A DNA stretch of 27,205 nt from positions 1 to 27,205 of the forward strand of contig CAAFYG010000142.1 of the NCBI GenBank assembly GCA_900767195.1, in the 5' to 3' direction. This stretch comes from Clostridia bacterium (lineage in GTDB: Bacteria; Bacillota; Clostridia; Christensenellales; Borkfalkiaceae). Below, one piece after another: positions 1-9,300 of this stretch (positions are counted from its first letter, which is position 1; every line of letters begins with the position of its first letter). The translations under genes and the position numbers were made by a program. The notes beneath the pieces were generated by a model. It saw only the letters and a program-made list of their open reading frames with translations, made no database searches and was not told where the DNA came from.

Positions 1-338
1 GGCTTTTCCGATTGTAATATATCATTATATAATTGAGGATCGATTAAGTCGCAGCAACTTTTAAAAGGGGCTTGAAAAACATATACGTCGATATGCTCGT
101 ATTTTTTCGGGTTTGTCGGCATTACGTCGTCAAAAAAATGGCAATCGGAAGGACGAAGCAATGTGCAGATTCCACGGGCAATGGGGAAACGGATATTATT
201 GATAACATTAGTGCAATGTCCCCGTCGGATGAAAGAAAACTCAAAAAAAGTATGATTATGAGTTATTAACGGTGGCTCGTAGATAGGCGCAAGTAAGCTA
301 TGACCTGTTTTTAAGATGTATCTGTCGTTATAAATCAT
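1..338 (-). CDS. AraC-family transcriptional regulator, N-terminal part (cut by the left edge)
   Basis: Reading leftward from an ATG at 338-336, the frame is open for 112 codons to the window edge, so the 3' end is missing. The start has an AAGGAG ribosome site about seven bases upstream. The visible residues look like the cupin-type sensing domain of AraC regulators: an HNHTFFEFSFIRRG segment (about residues 27-40), followed by an RPSDCHFF segment, as in the usual 'H.H.F.E....G' and 'RPGD.H.F' pattern. The DNA-binding helix-turn-helix domain would lie outside the window. It is transcribed divergently from the sugar importer, which is the normal arrangement for a regulator of the adjacent locus. 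By family knowledge it would bind a sugar or oligosaccharide and activate transcription; the ligand is not visible. Assignment to AraC rather than another cupin protein rests on pattern and position only. Confidence 0.8.
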   Translation of the reverse strand, partial: MIYNDRYILKTGHSLLAPIYEPPLITHNHTFFEFSFIRRGHCTNVINNIRFPIARGICTLLRPSDCHFFDDVMPTNPKKYEHIDVYVFQAPFKSCCDLIDPQLYNDILQSEK

Positions 339-356
339 CGTTTTCTCCTTGTAGTT

Positions 357-385
357 ATTCTAATACATTTTAAAAGAAAATTCAA
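357..385 (-). promoter_or_regulatory. Probable sigma-A promoter of the AraC-type regulator
   Basis: Read on the minus strand, a -35 box TTGAAT (385-380) is separated by exactly 17 bases from a -10 box TAGAAT (362-357). This leaves an 18-base gap to the ATG at 338 that includes the AAGGAG ribosome site. Both boxes match the consensus at four or five of six bases. Inferred from sequence alone. Confidence 0.6.
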
Positions 386-447
386 TGCTTTTAATAAAAA
401 AAATTTGAAATATCAAAAAATGGGCGATTTTAATTTGTTTTTGGGGT

Positions 448-476
448 AGAAATACAATTATTGTTTGTGATATAAT
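448..476 (+). promoter_or_regulatory. Probable extended -10 promoter of the glycan-use operon
   Basis: A perfect TATAAT lies at 471-476, preceded by TG at 468-469, giving an extended -10 (TGnTATAAT). No good -35 hexamer exists at the normal spacing (448-453 reads AGAAAT), which fits an activator-dependent promoter. A perfect 5-1-5 inverted repeat, ACAAT-T-ATTGT (454-464), sits in the spacer region, and TTTGA-AATA-TCAAA (404-417) lies further upstream. Either could be an operator. The importer's ATG is about 62 bases downstream, leaving room for a short 5' leader. Confidence 0.6.
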
Positions 477-537
477 ACTTTTGTAAAAACAATCGGATCG
501 TTGCGCGTTATTGCGAAAAAACGATCGATGGGAGTAG

Positions 538-1482
538 ATGATGGAAGAGCTAATACAATCAAATGAAAAAGTTCAACCGAAAAAGATTAAAATAGACAAA
601 CATAAAACATTGTTTATGGCAAGCTTTTTGGCGATTCCTATAATCAACTTTTTGATTTTTTTCGTGTATACGAATATCAGTTCGTTTTTTATGGCGTTTC
701 AACGCCCGATTTACGACGGCGCAACCGAGATGTATTTCACGATGGAAAACTTTCAGAAGGTTTTTAATAGTTTTTTCGTGGATGCGGACGGAACTTTGCG
801 GACAGGATTGATCAATACGGTGCTTTTTTATTTATCCGGCACGTTGATCATTATGCCCGTATCGATATTAATGAGCTATTTCATCTATAAAAAGATTCCG
901 GGGTACAGATCGTTCCGATTTATTGCGTATCTTCCTCAAATTATAGCAAGCTCTGCGCTGGTAATCATTTTTAAATACTCGTTATCTTCGGGCGGGCCTT
1001 TGGCGGCAATTTATAAAGCGGTGGGGAGAGAGTACTCAAACCCTTTGATACGAGAACCGGGCGCGATAATTACTCTTTTGATTTATAACGTGATGTTCGG
1101 TTTCGGCGGCAATCTGATTGTATACGGCGGGGCGATGGGAAGCATCAATGCAGAAGTCTTGGAAGCGGGCGAGCTTGACGGGTGTACGTGGTTTCAGGAA
1201 TTGATTTATCTGATTATTCCGATGATGTGGGCTACGCTTTCTACGTCGTTTATTTTAGGGCTTGCGGGGATTCTCGGCTCGTCCGGACCGATTCTTGCGT
1301 TTACGAAAGGACAGTATGGCACAACTACGCTTTCTTTCCAAATTTATAATCTGGTGTCCGGCGTAAACGGATATAAAGATTTGTATTATGCTTCGGCGAT
1401 CGGTATTACGATGACGGTGATTATGTTCCCGATGGTTATGGCTTTAAAACGTTTGGTGTTTAACGAGGGAAAGGGAAATTGA
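538..1482 (+). CDS. Sugar ABC transporter permease (MalF/UgpA type)
   Basis: This 314-residue integral membrane protein is one half of a carbohydrate importer channel. After a charged cytoplasmic N-terminus it has about six hydrophobic segments, the first near residues 28-48. The cytoplasmic EAA loop, which docks the ATPase, is visible at about residues 209-228 as EAGELDGCTWF followed by LIIP. This is the signature of binding-protein-dependent sugar permeases. Two ATGs lie side by side (538 and 541) behind a GGGAG ribosome site; the first is used here. The second permease starts two bases after this stop, so the two are surely co-translated. No ATP-binding subunit is encoded nearby, as is common in Bacillota, where one shared MsmK-like ATPase serves many importers. 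The substrate is inferred to be an oligosaccharide. Confidence 0.93.
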   Translation: MMEELIQSNEKVQPKKIKIDKHKTLFMASFLAIPIINFLIFFVYTNISSFFMAFQRPIYDGATEMYFTMENFQKVFNSFFVDADGTLRTGLINTVLFYLSGTLIIMPVSILMSYFIYKKIPGYRSFRFIAYLPQIIASSALVIIFKYSLSSGGPLAAIYKAVGREYSNPLIREPGAIITLLIYNVMFGFGGNLIVYGGAMGSINAEVLEAGELDGCTWFQELIYLIIPMMWATLSTSFILGLAGILGSSGPILAFTKGQYGTTTLSFQIYNLVSGVNGYKDLYYASAIGITMTVIMFPMVMALKRLVFNEGKGN

Positions 1483-1483
1483 T

Positions 1484-2359
1484 ATGAGAAAGAATACGTC
1501 TTTATCGCGAAAAATTACATTCAGCGTTGCATTTATTTTATTCGTATTGTATTGCGCGTTTATTTTGTTTTTCTTTGTTTTTGCGTTTGCGATTGCCACA
1601 AAAACGGATATGAAAACGTTTACCGCCGATCAGATTGCGGGAAAACTGTTTTCGTTTTCCGTTCCGATGAATTTAAAAAACTTTGTTTTAGCGTTTTCGG
1701 AGTGGGACGATATCAGCGAATACGGCGGATACGCCACGATGATCTGGAACTCGGTTTGGCGAACCGTAGGCTATGTGGTGATTTCGCAGTTGTCTACGGC
1801 AATGGTTTGCTATATTTTGTGCTTTTACAAAAATAAATTTACTAAATTTATCTATAATTTAGGATTGTTTTTAACGATTTTGCCTTTATACGGGGCGGCG
1901 GGTGCGCAATATAAATTATACAGCGATCTGGGGCTTATCAATAATCCGTTGATTTTGTATGCGGATATCACGTTATACGGCGGTTGGTTTTTCTTTATGT
2001 ATGCATTTTGGAAATCGATTGCCTGGGAATATGCGGAAGCGGCTTTTGTAGACGGCGCGAATCACTACATGGTGTTTTTCAGAATTATGTTGCCTATGTT
2101 TATACCCGGAATGATGGCGCTTTCCGTTATGTCTTTCATCGGCACGTGGAACGGGTATGAATCTACTCTGTTGTATATGGATCAATATCCGAACTTGGCT
2201 TACGGTATTTACGCGTATAGCGAAATATCGAAATACAAAGCGAATACGCCCGCATATTTTGCCGGTGTGTTGATTGCGTTATTGCCCGCTTTGATACTCT
2301 TTGCGATTTTCCAGAACTCGATTATGGAAAAAGTGTATCTCGGCGGCTTAAAAGGTTAA
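1484..2359 (+). CDS. Sugar ABC transporter permease (MalG/UgpE type)
   Basis: This is the partner permease of the importer, 291 residues with about six membrane segments. The EAA loop is clear at about residues 185-204 (EAAFVDGANHY, then LPMF). The N-terminus begins with a short basic stretch before the first membrane helix, as in MalG-type subunits. The ATG lies just after the stop of the first permease, with a purine-rich GGGAAAGGGA ribosome site inside the upstream gene, which points to translational coupling. It should form a heterodimer with the upstream permease and receive substrate from the lipoprotein encoded next. The membrane role is certain from the family pattern; the transported sugar is unknown. 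Confidence 0.93.
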   Translation: MRKNTSLSRKITFSVAFILFVLYCAFILFFFVFAFAIATKTDMKTFTADQIAGKLFSFSVPMNLKNFVLAFSEWDDISEYGGYATMIWNSVWRTVGYVVISQLSTAMVCYILCFYKNKFTKFIYNLGLFLTILPLYGAAGAQYKLYSDLGLINNPLILYADITLYGGWFFFMYAFWKSIAWEYAEAAFVDGANHYMVFFRIMLPMFIPGMMALSVMSFIGTWNGYESTLLYMDQYPNLAYGIYAYSEISKYKANTPAYFAGVLIALLPALILFAIFQNSIMEKVYLGGLKG

Positions 2360-2388
2360 ACTAAGAATTTATTGTGGAGGAGAAAATT

Positions 2389-3963
2389 ATGAAGACTTTT
2401 AAAAAAATCGGCGTAGGTGTTCTTGCCGCGGTGTTGGCGTTTGGCGCAACCGGGTGCAAAAAAAACGACAACAGCGATACGTTGGTGATTACCGCATTAG
2501 AGCAAGGGTACGGTGTGGAATGGCTGAATAACATTGTTGACGCCTACAAGAAGAAAACGGGGAACAACGTTAAAGTAGTGAAGAAAATCGGCAGCGCGGG
2601 GCAAGCGGCGATCGAAACGGAAATAACGTCTTTATCGAATAAAACGGATATTTTCATCACAGAAAAAGAAAATTTCTTTACGTCGGTGCGAGCGGGTGCC
2701 GTTACGGTAGGCGGTGTAAAATACGATTCGTATTATGAAAAACTGAACGATGTTTACGAAGCCGAATTAAAGGGCGAAAACGGCGCGACGATCAAGAGTA
2801 AGATGGCTAAGGATTATCTTGATTATAACGAGGTAGACGGGAATTACTATTCTTTGCCCTGGCAGAACGGCGTACTCGGAATTGTTTTGAATCTTGACGT
2901 TTGGAATAAACTCGGTTACACGGCTTCGGATATTCCCCGCACAACGGACGAAATGTTTGAAATTTGCGACGAAATCGTAGCAAAATGCAAATCAAACGCA
3001 GATTTAAAGAATATTGCGCCGTTTATTTATTCTGCTACGGAAGAATACTATTCTTCGTTCTTGCATATGTGGATGGCACAGTATGAAGGGAATAAAACTT
3101 TCGGATATTTCCTGAACGGAAAAGATCCCGATGGAGAAGTTTCCGAATATGTATATACATTCGACGGGCAAGAAAAGACGTTGCAGATTATGGATCGGTT
3201 GCTCGATAAAGAAAAGGGCTATCAGCACAGCAATTCCGACGAACTCGGATTTACCGATATGCAAAGTTACTTTTTAAGCGATCAGGCGGCGTTTTGCGTG
3301 AACGGCTCGTGGCTCGATATCGAGATGGCGAACTATAAAGATAAAGCGATAGAATTTATTCCTACGCCCGTGATCAGCGACGTAACGGAAAAATTCGACG
3401 CGTCTTCCGATAAATCGGATGCGAAATTGCGTGAAATAATCGATTTTGTTGATGCCCACAAGAACGCAGGCGACAATACGGGCAAGCCTTCCGGCGTAAC
3501 GGACAGCGACGTAGAAATCGTGCGCGAAGCGCGCCAAATGAAATATAAGCGCGGGGCTTGCGGCAATGTATTTATTCCTTCTTTCAGTACAAAAATCGAT
3601 AAAGCGAAAGATTTCTTGAAATTTATGTATTCCGACGAAGGCTTGAATATTTATTACGATACAATGAACGGAGCTACTTTGCCGCTGTCGCTTTCTACGG
3701 GAAACTATGCGGATAAGAGTGATATGTCTGTGTTCAGAAAAAATATTAAAGAGGTAATCGAAGAAGGTTGTTTTGTAAACGTTGCCCTGGCGGGGAAAGC
3801 AAGAATTTATTCGGTTGGCGGCGTTTCGATCAATTTTAATAACGGAAATCTTGGCTTAGCTCCGTATTATCTGAGAAATAAAGAATACACCGTGAAGCAG
3901 ATTATCGATAAAAATCAAGCGTATGTGTCGGATAACTGGCAGAAAATTAAAAATACTCTCTAA
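2389..3963 (+). CDS. Extracellular sugar-binding lipoprotein of the ABC importer
   Basis: This solute-binding protein of the family-1 carbohydrate type has 524 residues, longer than the usual 420-450. I chose the ATG at 2389 because GGAGGAG lies seven bases upstream (2376-2382). A GTG at 2374 in the same frame would run through that ribosome site. The N-terminus is a typical lipoprotein signal with lipobox FGATGC, giving a lipidated Cys23 and anchoring on the outer face of the membrane. The mature part starts with a strand typical of the family (TLVITALEQGYGVEWL), then alternating alpha/beta segments and a Trp-rich region around residues 160-230. It follows the two permeases by 29 bases and completes a permease-permease-binding protein set. 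It should deliver the oligosaccharide ligand to the channel. The ligand cannot be read from the sequence. Confidence 0.92.
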   Translation: MKTFKKIGVGVLAAVLAFGATGCKKNDNSDTLVITALEQGYGVEWLNNIVDAYKKKTGNNVKVVKKIGSAGQAAIETEITSLSNKTDIFITEKENFFTSVRAGAVTVGGVKYDSYYEKLNDVYEAELKGENGATIKSKMAKDYLDYNEVDGNYYSLPWQNGVLGIVLNLDVWNKLGYTASDIPRTTDEMFEICDEIVAKCKSNADLKNIAPFIYSATEEYYSSFLHMWMAQYEGNKTFGYFLNGKDPDGEVSEYVYTFDGQEKTLQIMDRLLDKEKGYQHSNSDELGFTDMQSYFLSDQAAFCVNGSWLDIEMANYKDKAIEFIPTPVISDVTEKFDASSDKSDAKLREIIDFVDAHKNAGDNTGKPSGVTDSDVEIVREARQMKYKRGACGNVFIPSFSTKIDKAKDFLKFMYSDEGLNIYYDTMNGATLPLSLSTGNYADKSDMSVFRKNIKEVIEEGCFVNVALAGKARIYSVGGVSINFNNGNLGLAPYYLRNKEYTVKQIIDKNQAYVSDNWQKIKNTL

Positions 3964-3980
3964 TGAAAAGGGGCGAATGT

Positions 3981-5405
3981 ATGAAAAAAATTATCGGGAT
4001 TATATGTTCCGTTTTCCTGGTGGCGCAAACCGCGATGTTTGCAGGGTGCGGCAAGGAAGAGGAAAAGAAAGGTAACGTAAACGAGATAGTGGACGTTTGG
4101 TCTACTTACGGCGCAACGAAGGTATTGCAGAACCAGAAAGAAAACGTTTCTTATCACAATCTTGGCGAAGGTATTTCGATTTCGATGATGAAGAACGAAA
4201 GCGAAGGCACGCAGCTTGTGCTTACCGCGAAGCAAGACGTTTCTTCGTATGAATTGATCGGCGGCGATCTGAAAGACGGCGCAGGCAATGTGATTTCGAA
4301 AGACGATATCGGTATTTATCATCAGAAATATATCACGATTACGAAACGTGCAAATGCAGAGATGAACCCCGCTTTTGCCGTGGGCGATTATATTCCCGAT
4401 ATGCTGCTTGATATGGATAAAGCGGTTGAATATCAAGAAAATACGATTAAGTCGGGCGAAAATCAGAGCATATACGTGGAAGTGGAAACCAAAAGCGATA
4501 CGAAAGCCGGCACATACAAAGGCGATTTTACTTTAAAGGTAGACGGCGCGGAAGTTTCTGTACCCGTTACCGTTACGGTATGGGATTTCGGCTTTGAAGG
4601 AAAGAGCGAATTTAAGTCTATCTTTCTTCTGTATACTTGGGGACTTCTGCACGGCGAATACGATTGTTCCGACGAGATGATTCTCAATTATATGGAAACC
4701 GCGTTGAAATACGATATATGTATTTATCCCGTTGGGACGTTCGATTACAATGCGACGGAAGAAGTTGATACTTATACCGGATTTATCGATTACGTAGTGG
4801 ATGCTTACGACAGAAGCGAAGCGTTTAATACCATTATCGTTCCCATTGCTTTGGGCGGCGATTTTAAAGCGTATTCTTCCGACGGACAACCGTCGGGCGA
4901 TTCACAGAGTATTTTAGAATATCTCAACGGCTTGCTTGAAAAATCCACGCCCGAAAAGCCTTACCTCGATCACGTGGTGTTTTATGTTTCCGGCTTAGAC
5001 GAAGCGGATATGCGACCTGCCGACTGGGAAAAGTCTAAAAATATTTTCGGCGTCGGAGGTGAAATAGATCAACTGTATTCGTATTTAAGCGCAGAAATTC
5101 AAAAAAGCGACGCTTATAAAAGTTTCAACGCCGATTATCAGGCAAAAATCGTTACCGCGGTGGAAAACGTGCCGATGGTGTTTACGAACGTAGGATTTAT
5201 GAGCGACGCGGTCGGCGTATTCGATTCGGCTACGTTCTGCCCGTTGATTGATAATTTTGCCGATCCCGTTCAGGCCGAAAAATATACGGAAGCGGCGCAA
5301 AAGTATAATAACGGAAATTTATGGACGTATACTTGCACAGGGTGTCAGTATCCGTATCCTTCCATATCGATGATTATAACTACGGAAACAGAGCCGCGGG
5401 GATGA
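3981..5405 (+). CDS. DUF4091-type lipoprotein, N-terminal part (frame broken)
   Basis: This 474-residue reading frame starts at the ATG at 3981, behind AAAGGGG (3967-3973). It has a lipoprotein signal with lipobox MFAGC (Cys23). An earlier in-frame ATG at 3963 overlaps the previous stop but lacks a ribosome site. The body matches the layout of DUF4091 proteins, thought to be glycoside-hydrolase-like: an N-terminal beta domain to about residue 200, then a barrel-like region with FLLYTWG and FYVSGLDEAD segments. Family-like sequence continues to WTYTCTGCQYPYPS (about residues 448-461), then turns into an unrelated tail and stops. The expected continuation, HIDDYN and onward, is found one frame back in the next ORF. 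So this is the front of a single gene split by a one-base frame change, either a real mutation or a sequence error. Confidence 0.75.
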   Translation: MKKIIGIICSVFLVAQTAMFAGCGKEEEKKGNVNEIVDVWSTYGATKVLQNQKENVSYHNLGEGISISMMKNESEGTQLVLTAKQDVSSYELIGGDLKDGAGNVISKDDIGIYHQKYITITKRANAEMNPAFAVGDYIPDMLLDMDKAVEYQENTIKSGENQSIYVEVETKSDTKAGTYKGDFTLKVDGAEVSVPVTVTVWDFGFEGKSEFKSIFLLYTWGLLHGEYDCSDEMILNYMETALKYDICIYPVGTFDYNATEEVDTYTGFIDYVVDAYDRSEAFNTIIVPIALGGDFKAYSSDGQPSGDSQSILEYLNGLLEKSTPEKPYLDHVVFYVSGLDEADMRPADWEKSKNIFGVGGEIDQLYSYLSAEIQKSDAYKSFNADYQAKIVTAVENVPMVFTNVGFMSDAVGVFDSATFCPLIDNFADPVQAEKYTEAAQKYNNGNLWTYTCTGCQYPYPSISMIITTETEPRG

Positions 5406-6328
5406 TGTATAAATATTACAACGTCAACGGATTTTTGTACTGGCAAACGGCTCAGTATTATCCGAGTGCATACGGATTCGATACGTTTCTCGATCCGTAT
5501 ACGATGGCGGGGCGTTCGGGGCTGATCTGGAACGGCGAAGGGTGTCTGTTCTATCCCGGTGCGAAATACGGCAGTAAAAATCCGTTCCCGTCCACGCGAC
5601 TTGTAACATACAGAGATTCTATGGAAGATTATAATATGATCTCCGTGTTGGAAAATCTTTTGAATGAGTATACTGAAAAGAAGAATCTTGAAAAGATCGA
5701 CGTGAACGAGTACCTTGCCGACGTATATGCCTCGGTTTTCTGTAATGCCGAATATTATCTGGACGATTCGTTGGTGTATATTGCGAGAGAAGAACTTGCA
5801 AAAAGAATTATTTCTTTGCAAAACGGCGTATTGATCGAAGATAAAAAGACTGCCGTAACGATCAATGCTTTTTCGGATTCCGCAAATACGATCGAAAAAA
5901 CGGAAGGCAGCACCGTTTCGTTGAATAGCGGCGCGGCGGAAATCTGCATTAAAGCGGTGGATCGCGGCGACGATAATAAAAACAGAAGATACAGCACTTA
6001 TGTGCAGTTCCGGGTGAACGGACTTGCCGACGCAACGAATCTGGCATTTAACATTACGAATACTACGGGCAGAGCAATCGAATTCGACATAGGTTTTATC
6101 GATTCCGACGGCACGAATAATTATGCGGGCGGCGTATATCTGGCGGCAGGAGCGACGAAGAAAGAAAACATTTACTTTAATCGTTCGTTGAACGCGAAAT
6201 TATCGAAGATAAAATACGTAAGATTCTATTTCGATAATATGGTGCTTGACGCAAGCGGAAATTATGTGCTTAGCCCCGACGTTAAGTTTACGTTAAGCAA
6301 TCTGGTTTATGAAAAACGGGTGGGTTAA
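5402..6328 (+). CDS. DUF4091-type lipoprotein, C-terminal part (frame broken)
   Basis: This is the rest of the split DUF4091 gene, in the -1 frame. The frame is open from an ATG at 5321, but family-like sequence begins only near 5363 (HIDDYN). The start at 5402 is offered because ATG overlaps the upstream TGA as ATGA, allowing reinitiation; the ribosome site there (GCGGGG) is poor. The segment reading YNVNGFLYW, followed by a WNGEG...FYPG stretch and PSTRL..RDSMEDYN, is the typical end of the DUF4091 domain. A C-terminal beta-rich domain of about 160 residues follows (from about 5860) and resembles a carbohydrate-binding module. With the front part this would give a lipoprotein of about 780 residues. 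It is probably either a damaged gene or an assembly error, less likely two cooperating polypeptides. Confidence 0.65.
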   Translation: MMYKYYNVNGFLYWQTAQYYPSAYGFDTFLDPYTMAGRSGLIWNGEGCLFYPGAKYGSKNPFPSTRLVTYRDSMEDYNMISVLENLLNEYTEKKNLEKIDVNEYLADVYASVFCNAEYYLDDSLVYIAREELAKRIISLQNGVLIEDKKTAVTINAFSDSANTIEKTEGSTVSLNSGAAEICIKAVDRGDDNKNRRYSTYVQFRVNGLADATNLAFNITNTTGRAIEFDIGFIDSDGTNNYAGGVYLAAGATKKENIYFNRSLNAKLSKIKYVRFYFDNMVLDASGNYVLSPDVKFTLSNLVYEKRVG

Positions 6329-6329
6329 A

Positions 6330-9300
6330 ATGATGAAAAAAAGAAAATTTTTGTATGGCTTTTTGTGCGTTTTATTGCTTTTTTCCGTTTTTGTCGGCGT
6401 GTGCGCATGCAAAAAAGACGATAAGCCCGCCGATGACGGAACGCAGGAACAGAATATCGCGGGGCTGGCGAACGGTTTCGATACGATCGATGATTTGTAT
6501 TCGATGAAATTCAACGTGGGTACAGACTATCCCGCCGATTATAAGGGTGAGATCAATACCGACAAAAATTATATCAAAGACGGAAAAGGCAGTTTGAAAA
6601 TTACTTACCGTTCGGGCGGGCATCCCGAACCGGTGATCTATTGTTCGAATATTAAAGATTTGAATTTGCAGGATCTGAAATCGGCTACGTGTTGGGTGTA
6701 TAACGATACGGAATATTCTTTTACGGTAAACTTTAACTTACTGAGAAAAAACAACACGGCAAAGAAAGTTGCGATGTTTACACAGGAATATATCGTAAAA
6801 TCCCGTGAATGGACGTTGCTCGAGTTGCCCATAAACAATATTGTGATGCAGTATAACGGCGATAACGTACTCGGATTCGGGGTGGAATTCGTGTGCCGCG
6901 TTCCTACCGAAGGTACGGATGAGCCTCAAGTGCCGTTTACGTTTTATCTTGATACGTTCGTATTGAATTACGGCGCGGAATTAACTGCGGAGGACAAAGA
7001 ATACAAAACGAAAATCGACAACGTGATCGCCGCTATCGATAAACTGCCCAACGGTATTTCGGAAAGCGACGAAACTCAGATTCGCGATGTGTACGACATG
7101 TATACCGAATTGCCGGAAATTTATAAAGGCGCGGTAACGAATTATTCGAGATACGAAAGTGCCGTTTCGAAATTGATGTCCGAACTTTACAAAAACAAAA
7201 AAACGGAAGAGTCGAGTCCCGTGCTGTTTACGGACAGATTTTTCGGCGTAAACCATTTCTCGCTTGCTTCTACGTATTCGACGACGGCGAAAGTAGAATA
7301 CAACGAAAACGAGAAATACGGCAATGAAACGGGAAGTACGGCGTTTGTTTTCGACGGGCAATCGGCTTCGCCCTGGGCTGCCTGGAATTTCACTACGAGC
7401 GCGCCTTTATCGAGCTACGATTATATCAGTTTCTACGTAAAGAATAATACCGATAACGACGTGATTATGTTCTTTACCTGGTCGAACAACCGCACCATAC
7501 CGAAAGGCGACTGGGTGAAAGTGGAAATTCCTACTTCTGCTTTCGGAATCAATTTCAACGAACTTGAAATCACGGGCGTAGGACAGACGACGCTGACGGG
7601 AAAACTTTATTTTTCCGCAATCAACTGCTATTCTTCGGGAATCGACGGATTATTTGAAAACGCTTTAACGTCTTACAACGTAGAGGGCGGCGAACAAACC
7701 GATTCAGACGGCGTAACCGCGTTTACATCCGCCGCGAACGGCTTAACGATAAAATTAAACAAGACGAGAACGGATTATCACGGCGTGATCAATGCGTATG
7801 CAAATATTTATGTGGATAAATATTATGCAATGAACGTACTGAATGACAAAGGTCAAGCGGAATATACGATTTCGCTTACAAAAGGCTGGAATACCGTGGC
7901 GTTCCGATCGAATCGCTACAATTTCGAAAAAGCGGCAGCTTTGCAATTCGATACAGCTGCGGGAGAAACGATAAAAATCAAAGAATTTATCATCGGCCTG
8001 AATATGCGCGACGCGGTATTGAATACGTATATGCTTCATTCGTGGCGTCCGACGGGTGCGCTTTCGAAAGACGATTTGCAAAACGCCGTTGATTTTCTCG
8101 AAAGTTATTATGCGCTTACCGACAGCGACAAAAAGCTTTTAAAGGGCAACGTAGAAACGATTGAAACGGACGTAGCAAACGTAACGGCGAATTTCGAAAC
8201 GGCATTGAAATCTTTGATCGATTCGTTGAACGCAACGTTTGTATACGCCGACGCTACCGTTTTGAATAACGCATACGCTGCTTATACGCAAATTAAAGAA
8301 TTGAACTTCCTGAACGCGGAATATGTTTCGAAAGCGGAAGCAATCGTTAAAAAATGGAGCAACTTGCCGAATCAGCCTTTGAATTTCGAAAAAGCGGCGG
8401 ACAGAGAGATTATTTCCATAAAGAGCGTTACGAAAGGGGAAAGCGATCCGTATACGACAATGCACGACGACGATCCTTCGTATAACGTATTCGAGGCGTA
8501 TTTCGATTCAGAGTACGGCTATGTGGCGGAACTCAAAAATCCTACGTATTCGGGCGTGGGCGTAAAATTCAATTTCCACACGGTGAGCGAAGCAAACGAA
8601 CGGCTGAAATCGGTGATTAACGGCTACGATTACGTGGTGTTTTATCTGTACAATCCGTTGTCGAGCGCGTACACCGTAACGGCGAGAATTTCTAACTACA
8701 ACTGGGGACTTACCTATCTTGCTCCGCAAAAATTAGAAAGCGGCTGGAATATGCTTTCTTTGAAAGTTTCCGAATTCGTAGCGGCGATGGAAGATTCTTC
8801 GTATCTGTACGTTTATGTGCAGAAGAACGGCGTTGATGACAGCGGACACCTGCGCTACTTCGCAAACGGTACGTCCGCTACCTTGAAGATTTCGTCGTAC
8901 AACTTGTATAAAGACAGCGCATATCAAACCTTTATCAAAGAATACGAAGAAGAGAAAAAGCAAGCCGAGCAAAAGAAAATCAACGAGATTATCGCTCAGA
9001 TTAAAGCTTTGCCCGCGATCGGCGATTTGAAGAGCAAATCTTCGGATTTAGACAACGAATTGCTCGGTATTCAGGCAATGCACGATGTATACGGCGATAA
9101 AATCACGAATTATGCCGACTTCCTCGCCTATAAAGCGGAATACGAAAAACTGCCTTATATCGTGCTTGACGCGGAAAGCGAAAGCTCGTTGATATCCGCC
9201 TCGAAGCGGCACGAGAACGATATTGCCGCGGATTGCTACGATCGCACGATGCAATTCACCGTAAAATCGGCGCAAGATTCCGTTTACGGCGACGTATTCG

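Noticed and set aside
72..269. Plus-strand 65-codon ORF
   Set aside because: It is the shadow of the AraC-type regulator on the minus strand, which has the family-like residues, a ribosome site and a promoter.
2374..2388. GTG start of the solute-binding protein
   Set aside because: It lies within the ribosome binding region of ATG 2389 and would add residues before the lipoprotein signal peptide.
5315..5321. A AAT TTA as a programmed -1 frameshift site
   Set aside because: It fits the slippery pattern in frame, but a shift here would replace the conserved WTYTCTGCQYPYPS stretch with unrelated residues, and no strong downstream stem or pseudoknot is visible.
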